Assembly: GCA_021904315.1 (NCBI GenBank)
Contig: CM038926.1
Location: 4,140,390 to 4,204,389 of the forward strand
DNA length: 64,000 bases
Source of the DNA: Sphagnum magellanicum
Taxonomy: Eukaryota; Streptophyta; Sphagnopsida; Sphagnales; Sphagnaceae
Direction of reading: 5' to 3'
The notes beneath the pieces are model-generated. The model saw nothing but the letters and a program-made list of their open reading frames with translations, ran no database searches and had not been told where the DNA came from. Made by a program: the position numbers and the translations under genes. Below, piece by piece: positions 24,371 through 36,852 of the stretch (positions within the stretch are counted from its first letter, which is position 1; each line of letters opens with the position of its first letter).

Positions 24371-26879
24371 AAACTATAAGTTATTTAAACCAGATTTGAG
24401 GAAAAGACAACTTTAAGCTGCTCTATTTTTGGTAAGTGTAGCTCCCTTGGAACAGCCCCGATGATGTTAAAATTTTGAAAAAACATTCTACACATCCTAA
24501 ATTAAAATTATTTGAAATTTGAGACAAATCCAACAATAGATATCAGAGGAACAACTATTTTAATAAAAAGTCCAGAAGCTTGTTCAAGGAAATTATTCCA
24601 TGAATTTTAACTATGACTATTTGATACACATAACTTTCTTCCATGTTTTTTTATTAACACACCATTTGCTTTTATGAACAACATTTTTTCACGCATAATA
24701 AAATAATTTTCCTCTCACACATTCATTCTCATCCTCTTCCAAAAACACAAGATAAAATCTTTTCCCCACCTTAAAGTTTCTCATGACCTTTTTTTGAACT
24801 TGTTCTCCTCGTCCAATGGGAGTTATGGAAATCTTTCCCTCCAATGGCCTCTTCATCCTTCATGAACCAATGGGAATCGAAAATGATTTGACCTTCCAAC
24901 GGAGTTTAGGATGAGAATTATTGTGCTCAATGAAACACTAAGAGGTTTCCATCTTTTAATCAAAATAGGATGATAATCCTCATGACCAATGGAATTGGAA
25001 GATTCATTTTTTTCCTAATCTTGAATATCTTGATGGGGTCCTTGAGTTTAATCATTGCTAATTCTATCTGTTTGACTTTAACATAATACTTCTCCATCGT
25101 AATTTTTTCAAGTAACTAATTTTTAGGATAATTTATCGGTAGTAATAAGTAAACATCCTTGGGTTCCCATTTGACTAAGTCAACTCAATAACATTAGTAA
25201 CATTACCGTGTACCATTTACTTGTTTAACACCCCCTAATTATTCCTCACCATGTAGTAATTAATTGTGTAGTACATAATAATTGGAATTAAAATTTGCAT
25301 TACAAGAATTCTCATGTATTTTCTAAATCCACTATCAAATTTAGGGTTTCATGAATCCGTTGGAATTAGGATGTTAGGGTTATCGTATAATTTTGTTGTC
25401 ACTGCTGCACACTATGCCTACCCTAATTTCTTAAATAAAGGCATCAACCTTTTTCAAATGCAAGTACCAAATTATTTCGACCACCCTTTTGATTTTTGTT
25501 GGTGCACGTGAAAATTCAATCATGGTGCATGATGTTGCTACACCTTTGAATCCTCTAATTGCGCCAGTAGAAGAGGAAGAGCTTGAAGAAACATTGTTTA
25601 ATGTGAATGTCTCCCAATGGCCGTGCAAAGAAGAACTGTCCAAAAGAGTGGTGTACACTCAAGTTGATCATTCAACATAGGATCGTCAATTATCTCATAA
25701 CCCACATGCCTTAGCAATCTACTTAAAAAAATTTCTTGCTCATGGAGTTGTGTTAGAAAGGTTTGAAGAGTGTTAGTGTGAAGATGATAATGGTCGTCTT
25801 CATTGTCGAACTTGGATTTTCACGCCTTACATGCCTTTCCACCTCTTTGTAACATAAAAATGATATGCATTCTAAAAATTTACTAGGTTCTAAAATTAAT
25901 TAATTGTTATAGCCAATTAGATAAGAAGGTTTTTTATGTTTGAAAATATCCAAAGGCTAATTTAATTATTAATAATTACTACTTTGAAGTTTATAAGGAT
26001 TCAAACCATTATTATTTTAAAAATATATGGCATTAAACTTAACAACTTGTTGAATTATAATTTGTGGTTCACACGACTCAAAATAGTTTATTCAACCATA
26101 TTGCCCCTCATATGTTCTAACTCCTCCAAGGTTTAAAGTTGCTTTGTAGCTTACAAGAGATTTTAGCCCAAGATTTTGAAGCCACGACTTGCGATGTTCT
26201 AAAACGACTAGTTGTGCAATGGGGAGAAAGTGCTAATAGCGAAAATGTGAATGAGTGACCATCACCTTTTAGAAATAAACTCCCATTAAAAATGGGGCTA
26301 CATATGGATTCGAAGTTATTTTGTTACCATTGCCACATTATATGGTTAAACATATCATTTTTCCATATGACCAATTTTTTTGTTGTATAGGGTTTCATTT
26401 TATACTACTATTGATTTCCATTTTTTTTATGAAAAAATAAAGAATTGGAAAATTAAATAATTTATAATGAATTAAATATATCCTTATCTTTTTACAATTT
26501 CGGCAGGGTTTCATCATTTTTATTTTATTTTAAGGACCTCATTATGATAAAACCGTAGTAAACTTCATCAAACAAGGGGTGGGTAACAATGTAACCTTAC
26601 CATTTGAATTAAAAAATGTTTTAATGCAAAAAAAATGATTATGGAAACTAAAATATTTCAGCATGCAAATTTGAAAAACAAATCCTATAAAAGAGACAAA
26701 AATCCTTTGGCATATTACAAATTTAGAACTAATATCAAGTTTCAACACAAGCCAAAATATCATCTTTAAAAAAATCTTAATATAAAAATAGACCTATTAA
26801 CTAGGGGCAAAAAAATCCATTAAGCTACTATATTATATACTGAATCTTACACAATATCTTTGCCTTAGTAGGCAAAGCA
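24371..26879. other. Unassigned AT-rich interval
   Basis: No gene is supported. Two overlapping plus-strand frames (25,314-25,511 and 25,489-25,680) have mildly better composition. The second contains an acidic EEEELEETLF stretch. Neither has a recognisable domain, a start in strong context, or a matching copy elsewhere in the window. The rest is AT-rich and featureless. Confidence 0.4.
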
Positions 26880-26899
26880 GATAAAACACCCAATAAATC

Positions 26900-27178
26900 C
26901 TTATCACACCTTGGATAGAGGAGCAACCAAAACGACCTAGGACTTAAATTTGGTTGTAAGTTAGACAAGGGCAATGGTCAAAACGACCTAGGTCCATCTT
27001 ATGACCAAAATTTGATCGTAATCTGGATAAGGGTTGTAGCAAAAATGACCTAGGTCCAAGATACGACCAAATTTCGACCATAATCTAAACAAGGGTCACA
27101 ACCAAAACAAACAAATTTTAATTTACAACCAAAATTCAATCATCACAAATTGGACAAGGTCGTAGCCAAAAGAGTCGA
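26900..27178. repeat. Minisatellite, about 60-bp unit, segment 1
   Basis: Imperfect units follow the pattern GGTCGCAACCAAAACGACC, then TAGGTCCAAGATACGACCAA, then ATTTCGACCATAATCTAGAC. Segment 1 ends where an inverted LTR begins. Further segments of the same array lie at 29,056-29,653, 29,785-29,871 and 41,130-41,440. Confidence 0.75.
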
Positions 27179-29055
27179 TGACACACCCCCAAACTCCTTG
27201 ATAGATTCAACTGCGAGTCTAAATGTGAAAAAAATGGAAGGATAAGGAGTTGGGGCACGCTCCTTAGCTTACAACATTTCAAAGGTAGAAGGGCGTGTTG
27301 GAGCTCTGAGATGGGGGTCAGGATGAGTAACAAGCAGGTCAATTATTCACGCAAACCTACACAAACCAAACAACAAGTTGGTTAGTGCGTAATTAGACCA
27401 CTTTTGGTGCATAGATGAACCATGGCAAACACGGACTCATAAGACTCACCACAGCACAGACTTGGGAGAAGCCACCACCTTCCCCCTTATAATAATATTT
27501 TTTGCACTTGGTGTCGCAACCCTAGCTTTAGGTTCGTAACCAAGGCGAAGGGGTTATAAGGTTGTGGGCCAAGAGAAAGCCCAAGAGTCAAGGCAAAGAG
27601 GTCACAAGGGTGCAGGCCAAGAAAAAGCCCGGGAGTCACATCACAAAGTCCCGAGAGTGTAAGAAGGTGTGAGGGAGTGAACCCTCACACTCCCAAGGCA
27701 ACTTCCACTTTGGGAGATGGAGTCCCGGTGGACTCCCGAAACTTTAAAAAGTAATTTCAGGTGTCAAAACTCAATGGTTTGTGACGTTTTATATCATTGG
27801 AAAGCTCTTGGAACTTAGATGTCTAAAATGGGCTCGCATTGCTCATTTGGACATCTGAAACACAAGTTATGGTCAAAAGAAAGGCCGGGAATCAAATTGC
27901 CAATTTGGCTCCCAACTAGAAAAAGTCGGGAATCAACCTGATTAACTTGGTTGTAGATGGCTTGCCACATATTGTTGGAAAGCTCATGACGAGAGTTATT
28001 ACTTTGCTTTAGACCGCATCTCGATCCAAGGTCAACTCGCAAAGTTATGGGGCTCCAAAGTTGCGAGAGTCCCAACCGGTGTGTTTCAGGACTCCGACTT
28101 GGGAGTCCCGGGAGAGAAAAGCCATTTGGATGTATGCTCCATGGCTAGCCACAAAGTATATCCTATAAGGGGGAAGGTGGTGGCTTCCCCCAAGTCTGGG
28201 CCATGGTAAGTCTAATGTGTCCGTGTTACTTGTGGCTCATCCTAGCACCAAAGGTGCTCTAATTAACCACTTTGTGTGGGTTGTGTGTAGGCCCGTGTGA
28301 TTGAGTGAAGCTTGTCAACTCTTTTTAGTCCCATTTTGGAGCTCCGACACGCCTTTTTACCCCTCTAAGTGTTGTGAGCTAGGGAACGTGCCCTGACTTT
28401 TCCCTTTTTCGCTGTGTTTTACTTGGACTCACATTTGAGTCTTTCGAGGAGTTGGGAGTGTGTCACCTGGCCACGAGGCCTGCACCCAAATGTCATTTTG
28501 TCCTAAGACTCCCAAGTTGGGAGTTTTGAAAATCTCAAAATTGGGACTCTTACAACTTTGGAGGCCCATAACTTCTTGTGCAAACCTTTAATTGAGATGA
28601 GGTCTAAAGAAAAGTTATATCCCTTGTCGAGATCTTTCCAAAAATATGTAGCACGCCACTTGCATGCAAGTAAATCAAGGCGATTCCTGACTTTTAGTGG
28701 TTTAAGTAGCCTTCTTTTAGTGGTTTTAACCCTTCTTTTGGCCATAAATTATGTTTTAAGTACCCAAATGGGTCATGTGATCCCATTTTAGACATTTACT
28801 TTCTAAGAGCTTTTCAATGATATAAAGAACTCTTCAATCCAATGAATTTTGATCCCTATAATTGCCCTTTAAAGATTTGGGAATCCATCGGGACTCCAAC
28901 TCCAGAGTGGGAGTTCATTTGGGAATGTGAGGGTTCATTCCCTCATACTCTCCTACATTCTTAAGAACATGAAATGTGATTCCCAAGCTTCACTCTTGGC
29001 TTGCACCTTTGCAAACCCTTGCCTTGGTTGTGAGCCTAAGGCTAGGGTTGCGACA
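27179..29055 (-). repeat. Inverted solo LTR split by a second LTR
   Basis: 27,179-27,511 is the reverse complement of the 3' third of the TGTCGCAACCC-family LTR (matching GGAAGGTGGTGGCTTCCCCC and the CACCTTTGGTGC region). About 28,471-29,055 is the reverse complement of the rest, ending GGCTAGGGTTGCGACA. Removing the inserted + strand LTR and one target copy leaves about 918 bp, the normal length of this LTR family. No clear target duplication flanks the outer ends. Confidence 0.8.
27512..28465 (+). repeat. Solo LTR nested in an inverted LTR of the same family
   Basis: It starts TGTCGCAACCCTAGCTTT and ends GGGAGTGTGTCA (954 bp, TG...CA termini). The 5 bases before it are CTTGG and those after it are CCTGG, a target duplication with one transition. 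It lies inside the opposite-orientation LTR at 27,179-29,055 and has no internal retrotransposon sequence, so it is a solo LTR left by recombination. Confidence 0.88.
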
Positions 29056-29653
29056 ACCCATGTCTATCCTACAATAGAATTTCGGTTATAATCTAGACAT
29101 GGGTCACATCTAAACACAAACTTCAACTTGTGACCAAACTTCAATGCTTGTCTGGATAATGCTTGTAACCAAAAGGACCTTGGTCCAACTTGTGACTAAA
29201 TTTCAATTGTAATTTGGACAAGGATTACAACAAAAATGACCCATGTTTAATCTGTGACCAAAATTCAGTCATAATCTAGATAGGGGTCGCAACCCAAAAT
29301 AAACAAGGTTCATCTTACGATTGATTTTTTGTTGCAATTTGGAAAAGGGTCATAATCAAATGATTTGTGTGCCTAGCCTATGACCAAATTTGGTTCGCAA
29401 TCTAAACAAGGGTGGCAATGAAAATAAACAAAGTCCATTTTGTGGTTGAATTTCAATCATAAGAGATAGGGGTTGCAACAAAAACAAATAAACTCCATCC
29501 TATAATGAATTTTGGTCACAAGCTAGATAGGGGTCGTAACCAAAACAAACAAGGTCCAATTTGCGATTAAAATTTGGTCATAGTTTAGACAGGGGTCGCA
29601 ACTAGGATAAACAAAGCCTAGCCTATGATCGAATTTTAGTCGTAGTCTAAATA
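29056..29653. repeat. Minisatellite, segment 2
   Basis: Continuation of the roughly 60-bp array (GGGTCGCAACCAAAATAAAC, GGTCCAACTTGTGACCAAAT type units) between the split inverted LTR and the MITE at 29,654. The short stretch 29,785-29,871 is more of the same array. Confidence 0.75.
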
Positions 29654-29784
29654 CACTACTAGAAATTGTCTTTTGCAACTTGTCTTATGCAACTAAAAAA
29701 TGTCGCATGCAACTCCAAAATAGTTGCATGTGAGATTTTCTAATTGCATAAGACAAGTTACAAAAGACAAAAATTCTAGTAGTG
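29654..29784. mobile_element. 131-bp palindromic mini-CACTA (MITE)
   Basis: It begins CACTACTAGAAATTGTCTTT and ends ...ATTCTAGTAGTG. It is an almost perfect fold-back over its whole length and is flanked by ATA on both sides (29,651-29,653 and 29,785-29,787). It shares the TTGCAACTTGTCTTATGCAA and TCGCATGCAACT blocks with the large CACTA element that starts 88 bp further on. Confidence 0.92.
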
Positions 29785-30429
29785 ATAGGGGTTGCAATTA
29801 GAATAAACAAGGTCCAAGCCACAATTGAATTTTGGTCATAGTTTGGATAACATTCATAATTAAAATAAATACACTACTAGAAATTTGCCATTTTGCAACT
29901 GTCTTATGCAACTGGTTTTCAGTTGCATGCGACACTTGCAACTGCAAATTCGCCCAATTGCGTAAAACAAGTTGCATCAAAATTGTAGTTGCATCCGACA
30001 GTCTGTATATGACAAATATATACGGTTGGGTTATACGGTTTCATCCACCCATATTTTATACTAACAATTGTAAGTGCGACTACATGCAACTACATGGGTT
30101 ACGTTCCCATTGCATTACATGTTAATTAGCTAACCCAATTGTATGTGAACACGTGTACTTTTATTTTGTAATTAAATATATAGTTTTAAAAATTATTTTA
30201 ATTAATCTAGACCATCCAAGTCATAGCCATTGGGGTGGTGACACGTGTTGGGTTTAAGGCTTGATCAATCATGCTATGTCATTGTACACGTGGGGAAGAT
30301 TAGGGTTAGGGTTATAAGGTTTAATTATCATGATCATGCCATTTGGCAACCTAGTGACCGCACAATGTAGTTGCAAATGCAACTAATATTTTGAGAGTTT
30401 GAATCGCCATGTGTCACATGGTCTGACTA

Positions 30430-30457
30430 TTAGGGTTAGGGTTAGGGTTAGGGTTTA
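30430..30457 (+). repeat. Short TTAGGG-type interstitial repeat
   Basis: About four units of TTAGGG occur in a row, with another short run near 30,299-30,316. The tract is far too short to be telomeric and lies inside the CACTA element. Confidence 0.9.
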
Positions 30458-30516
30458 TGGTTTTCATCATACCGTTTATAGTATGCCACATGGCAGCACA
30501 ACAACTGTTAGATTTA

Positions 30517-33500
30517 TTACAGTGGCACTATAAAGTCATCACTCACATATTCCATTTCATTCCTATCTCTTATATCCTCATCTAGAGAGAACAGAAGGTC
30601 GGGTTTTCCTAATCTATCTAAATTCACATGCCTTTGCCGGCTTAAGTTTCCTGCAACTCCCTGTGGCTCATAAGCTGGTTCCTGTACCTCATAGATATCA
30701 TGCTCAAAGAGTACCTCATCACTACATTGTCCAAGTGTTTCCTCACCACTAAGCATAGATGTGCCAGCCTCTTGCTGTCTTTCTTTGTTTCTGCTTTCAT
30801 CAACATGAAGAGTATGTTGGATATGACTGGTAACATTGCCATCTTGCTCCTCAGAAGAGAATGCATCCAAGTGTTTTTCATTGGTAGTCTTCCCATCTTC
30901 ATAAAGTCTTTGCCACAATTGATAAATTGTCAGTGATTGCACACATCATAGTTGCTGCTACGTTTGTGGCTGTCTCTTCTGAGCTCATTGTTCTCTCAAC
31001 TGGACTTTGGGTTTTTAGACCTTGACACTCCCACGCTTTTAGATATGCCACCAGTAGTAGGGGCAGGGGTGGCTGCAGGTCGTCTTCCTGCATGCTGATG
31101 CAACTCCTCTTCTAGTTTCCACACATACTCCAACACAGACAGCCTCCTTTCCTCCTCCAATGCTCTCTCTGACATCTCAGAGGCGGTGGCCTCCCGGACT
31201 TTCTCAAGACTCTCAGCTGTTCCTTTTGATGTATCTGAAGGAGGAGCAAGACGTTGATGTTGCGAGCTCAATCTTCAACTGATTTACAAGGAACATGAAA
31301 TATAAAGTCACAAATAATAGCAACTAGCTAGAGAACAAGAGCAAAAATGAACACGAAAGTCCACCTCCTCAACTGTCTTTGCATTCCACCAGTCCTTATA
31401 GAACTCCTTGTCTCCAAAACACATCAGCTCTGCTATAATGTTCAACCTTCTAAACACATCAATCAACCATTGATGAACCATCAATAACAAGAAAAAATGA
31501 ATGCTTGAAACATAAGCTAACATCTGGTTTCAGACAAAGAAAAGTTCAGAAGCAAATTACCCACACATCAGTAGAGGCCAATCCTTCAATGACCTTGAGC
31601 TGAACCAGAACCCAGCTTATATTAACAGTCCATACTGTCCAAACAACATCCCACAAAGTGTCCTTTTAGTTCAAACAAGATATCAATCTTTAAGCAGATA
31701 GTGAAAATGGAGACACATTTGGGAAATGCATTTCAGCAATGCCTCGAGATGTGTCGCCCGCCTCAGCCATAGCAGATACTTTCGTGAAAGATGCTTTGAA
31801 GTCTTGGAAATCTTAACTCCTGCTCTTGGTGTTAAGACACATGCATTCATGATAACTGATTGATATGATTCAAAAGAACAAAACCAGATTGAGATTGCAG
31901 CAAATAACTCACACAAGAATATCTTTATATGCAGAGATAGGTAGAAGAGAGTTGTGGAGAAACACCTTCATCAGATTCTCTATAATGAGTCGACTATTGA
32001 CTGTAATCAGGATAACAAGGCACAGATTAAAGAGCCCTGCATGACTCTGCTCCAATTATTGCCATGCCCACACACCAGATTGTATAGATTCCAAAATTGG
32101 ATTCAGACAAAGAGAATATGGATGCAGGATACAGAACAGGAAGAAAGAAGCATATTAGGCACCCAAAGATATACTAATAGATGATAGAGAACAAACAAGA
32201 AACGCCAAAAGAAGAAGAAACAAGAATTTTGCGCTTGCCTGGTTGAAGATTGCATCTGAACTAAGAGGGCTTTCTCGGATCTGAAAGTGAGATGGTGTGC
32301 TTGCAGGCTAGGTGTGTTTCATTCGGCTATGTGCCTTAGGCTCTGACACTTTTTGCACTTCGTCGCTCTCAGGCGCAGCAGCTGAGAGAAGGCTACTATT
32401 CTCATCGATCGACATCATCGTCGCTAACTTTCGAGATCTTCGATGAAGTCCAGAATTGCTGCTGCTGCTAATGGTGCTCTCAACTTCCTCATAGGTGCTA
32501 TCTAAGTCCTTCGCCGAAATAATCTCAGAGACTTCAGCTGAATCAGACTCACCTTTTGCAACGCCCCCTCCCAGAAACAGTTCCAGATAAAACTACCAAA
32601 GTCGGTGCTCTGCTAATATGCTTCTTTTTGTTGTTACCACCCATTGCCCTGGGCAAATTCGTTGTTACTGTATCTATTATGCTACTGAACCCTAACCCTA
32701 ATGCCTTATTACCTCCTTCTTCGATGATTGTGTCCGTTCGCACTTGTACCACTTGAGAAACTGTCGAAGATGTAGCATTCACATCACTACCCTTTGCAAG
32801 TATGATGCTCGAATCCTCCGGCTGAGGCAGTCCACGTTCCGGAGATGCTTCTTCTCGAACAATTGGACCCCGAAAATGTTTCTTTGACTTGATTGTTCTT
32901 CCTGTAAATCTCGATTGCTCTTCTTCTTGGACATCTACTGCAGCAGGCCTTACATTAGCAGGAAAATTTTCTTTTCCCATGGACGTTGATGAAGGCGATT
33001 TCTGAAGAAGAAGGCTTCGGCTTCTTCTTGTTCTCTCTTTAGCAGAAGAGGAAGGTGTGGTAAGCAACAGCATGTTTCGAGCACGTATGCTCTCCTCTAT
33101 CTGCGCACGGAGTAACTTCGATCGATTTGTAGAACTCGTTTTCCTCTTCCAGTTCACGTTTTTCCTTTTCGATCCTTGTAATGACCTCTGGCAGACCCTG
33201 GATCGCTTCTTGATCGTGCATCGACTTCTGTTCCACCACCCGCTGGAACTGTCTAGCTTCCATCAGCACTGCGGCTTTTTCTTCTTGGAGACGCGCAATC
33301 ATTCCCATGGCTTTGTTTGCCGCCGTCGCGGACGCATTTCTCTCTTTCTCCAGTTCCAGATACATCGCAGTTGGCACCTCCCGCTCGGTTTGCGGAAGCG
33401 GTTCCTCTAGCTCCTCATACTGTTTCGTGTGCAATGGATCATCGTGTTCTTGTTCTTGTTCTTGTTCTTCAGCAGCTTCTTCGCTTTCAGTAGCATTGGT

Positions 33501-33790
33501 GAGTTCTTCTATTGGTCTTTGACGGGCATCCCTTTCGCCAGTTTGTTTCCAAGAACTCTCTCCCCTCTGCAACAACAGATATGTAGGTAGAACCTCCTCT
33601 ACCCGTGCACAACAAGAGCTGCTGCTGTTATAACACACTATGTCGGATACAACACATGTTGCTTCTCGGGTGACGAAATGAGTGTCCCTATCACTACTAG
33701 TGTTGCGGCCAGATTGTTTCTCCCGCGCCGCCGCGGAGGAGAAGCTCTTGCTACTTCTGCTGTTGCTTCTGCTTTTTTTTCGCCCCTGTT
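30517..33790 (-). pseudogene. Captured GTD-binding (DUF593, myosin-binding type) gene, decayed
   Basis: The first exon-like block (33,783 down to about 32,240) has a Ser-rich start and an acidic segment (EEAAEEQEQEQEHDD). It then has a GTD-binding domain at about 33,367-33,125, with LELEKERNASATAANKAMGM, ARLQEEKAAVLMEARQFQR and RIEKEKRELEEENEFYK. In the family, DUF593 proteins (MyoB, maize FLOURY1 type) bind myosin XI tails on vesicle membranes. After the domain the frame changes near 33,130 and continues to 32,570 (LLRAQIEESIRARNMLLLTT). It changes again at a G-run and runs on to a TAG at about 32,248 that may replace CAG. A second block (31,271-30,517) holds FEHDIYEVQEPAYEPQ and NLDRLGKPDLLFSLDED, typical of the family's C-terminal part. 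Introns remain, so it was captured as DNA and not retroposed. A membrane segment is not seen. Confidence 0.75.
31272..32239 (-). other. Intron-like interval of the captured gene
   Basis: This lies between the two coding blocks of the DUF593 relic. The left edge of the GTD block reads AACCAG|GCAAGC on the minus strand, which could be a GC-type donor. Short frames here (31,308-31,523 and 31,683-31,916) have no family resemblance, although small exons could be hidden in it. Confidence 0.4.
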
Positions 33791-36725
33791 TTTGGTATTA
33801 GAGCTGGTGATAATCTAAAGGAAACATTGGTATGGTTATAAGATGATGGAGGAATGTTGCTACTAGAATGAATAACAGAACCACAATTTCAAAATTTGAC
33901 CAACACAATTCACCTATACTAGTGGGTAACCCGTGGCTATGCCACTCCAGCCCTACTGTCTGCACAATCATGTTACAACACCTCTGTGTAAACAACATTG
34001 CGAGTGTACACACCAGCAGGTGCATCTTCATGAGCATCCTTCCACCCATCTGTAACCAACAGTTTCACCCCCTCAGGGCACCCAATGCGCAACATGGCCA
34101 CATACAACTGGCCATGTGTAAATACAGACTTAGGCAGAAAAATGTTGACCATCTTCAATGTCTGCCCTTGCGCCTTATTGATGGTCATGGCAAATGCAAG
34201 GCGCATAGGGAACTGGTGACAACGCAGAGTGAAAGGCATTCGTTCTGTGTTTGAAGGTGTGATGTTTAGCCGTGGAATGAACACTTGTTGGCCCTTTGTA
34301 GGACCTGTTGCCACCTCTGCTTCAATGACATGCTACATGAGTTGAATGACAATGAGCCTAGTACCATTAGCTAGGTCGTTGGTCATGTTGTGTAATAATA
34401 TGATGGGACAACCCTCCTGCAAGTGCAGTTCATGGGGTGGTACGCCCGAAAAATTGAGTGTGTTCAAGAACTCAGTGGGGTAAATGCCATGTTGCTCCCC
34501 ATGCACCACAAAATCCGCGCTGTAATACACGCGATGCTGTGCATGTGAGCCATTGTGCTTTGTGAATGCATATTTGTCATTGATGAGTTTATTGAGTGCA
34601 TCCACATCTTCGTTCAAAGGTGTAAGAATTGCACGCTCAATGATGTATGCAGATCTTGGAGCATACTCAACAATAAATGACAAAGTGCCATACACTTTTT
34701 CAATCAAATCTGCCACAATACGGCCATTGCAACACATGTCATGAGGAATAAGAATGGAGTCTTCACCAACAGAGGGATACACGCGCTTTGCGCCCTCCCC
34801 CACACGTTGCAAGTAATCAGCAAATGCCTGTTGCCGTGTGGCATCTACCTATGCATGTGCCCCACCCTAAGCCAGCAACCTCTGCACGTGCATGTTGGTG
34901 TGCAACTTGAATACACGCACATGTTGCCATATGCTGGAACAGTTCAAAGTTACAGCGACGACATCTCCCCTGGTGCCGCGGGGCACAACAGGCAAAATTT
35001 GCTAAAAATCGCCGCCAAACACCACAACCAAGCCGCCAAAGGGCAGGAACTTGAATGCTCGGTTAATGACAGCCATGATGTCCTGCAAAAACCTGTTGAT
35101 AGCCTCAAAAACATGCTTGTGCATCATGACAGCCTCATCCCACACAATGAGCGCAGTCGCTTATAAAAGTGCTACCAGCTCAAAATCCCTACTGATGTAG
35201 CATGTGGACGTGCTGTTGAGGCCTTGCACAGGGATCTTGAAACGTGAGTGTGCAGTGCGACCTCCGTCCAGCAGCAATGCTAGACGATGCCACAACAATA
35301 GCGACCCGACCCTGTGCCCGCACGGTGCTTAGCAAACAACTGTAGAGAAAGGTTTTGCCAGTGCCGCCAAGGCCATCGACCAAAAATGCACGGCGGTCGA
35401 CAACGGCCATGACATTGTCATAGACAGCCTGTTGCTTAGGGTTAAGTTGCGACACGTGCTCATCTTGTATGGCTGCTTGCGTTGTCGCGTCATACTTGGT
35501 AATTTCGTCTGCCACCACAGCACTCGTAGGCTGGGTTGTAAGCGTTGGCAAGCCAAATGTTGCTAAGCCCTGGCTGCTATTGAGGTGTGCTAATTGCAGC
35601 GCCAACTCTCGCAGCACCATGTCCTGGATGGCAGCATCGAGTTGCCACGCTGGCTCGCCCTGCACGTTATAGGATCACACACACAACATAGTGAGCATTG
35701 AGCGTCGAACAACATGCAAACCATGACCATGCAAAGCCGCAAGGCAGGCTGACATGCAGAGCCATACACAGGCAGAGCTGAGCACCAACTTGGCGTGCTT
35801 GATAAAGGAAGTCTTCTGCCATGTCGTCCTTGAAGCGCTCCCACAAAGCCAATAGGTTTGCAACATCATTGAACACCAGCAAGGCAGTAAACAATGCCCT
35901 GAGGCATGAGGCACTGGCCATGCTTACAGCCTCCTCCATGCACTGGGCCCACTCAGCATCGTCCTGCAGCAAACCACGCTACTGACATACTTCTTTGAAA
36001 GATGCGTGCTGCGTGGGATGTTGTAAGTGCTTGTTGGTGCACGCTAGGTCCTCAAAAGACGTAGCCCCAGGCACGTGATGTAGCAAAAGATGCAAGAAGT
36101 ACCTCTCCTTTTCGGAGGGTTACACAAAGTACATGCGGTCGACAGGTAGCAGACCTGACGTCCGTGTCCGAAGTGCCCACGCTTTTCCTTCTTTTTCCAT
36201 GTGGCAATGCGTGGAAAGTCATGGTAAAGCGTGTTGAGAGCCAAGCGCAATGGTGCAGATGGATTGAGATGTTCCCGTGCTGTTTTGTTAAATGCAAACC
36301 ATGTAGTCAGAGTTGTGTGAGGGTTCCGGTTAAGTACGGCCGCAACATCAGTGCCCTCTTGAAACAGGATGGTCTGACGCCTTTTCAAGTGCATAGCAAG
36401 TCAAACGACATTGGGGTGCTCCTTGTGCAGATCAAAGCCATATAGACGATGGCTGGCCTCAAAAATCGACACATACCGGCCATCTTGGTAGATCTTGATC
36501 TCATCCCACATGAGTGGTTGAATGGGCGCAGCGCCATTAGGTGCAGTAATGTCCACCGGGCCAACGTTCACCTGTGCATGGTCGTGGCCCTTGTAGATGT
36601 ACTTGTAGAGGTATTTGATAGCCGCGGCGGAAGTGCAGACCTCCATGTTGATGTGGCAATTGAAGAGCAGGGACATGTACGGGTTGTAGGGCACCACCCA
36701 ACGGTTGTGAAAGGCAAACCCACCC

Positions 36726-36852
36726 CTGCAACAGCAACAGCCAAACATTAGTTGTTACGTGAGCGGTGTCACAGGTCAATAAGCGCAAGCATGGCAGTAT
36801 AGTCATGCATGTTGTCAGTCCAAATGCATGGTCCTACTGCCAACACACTTAC
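36726..36852 (-). other. 127-bp intron in RepHel between HUH and two-Tyr regions
   Basis: The donor is GAGCG|GTAAGT and the acceptor is TTGCTGTTGCAG|GGGTGG. Joining the exons reads FERGGFAFHN, restoring the conserved Helitron frame. Confidence 0.8.

Noticed and set aside
30430-30457. TTAGGG repeats as a telomere or telomere fusion
   Set aside because: Only about four units, not the common plant TTTAGGG type, and inside a transposon.
33690-33715. CACTACTAGTG inside the captured gene as another CACTA terminus
   Set aside because: It is an isolated palindrome within an open coding frame, with no partner end or duplication.
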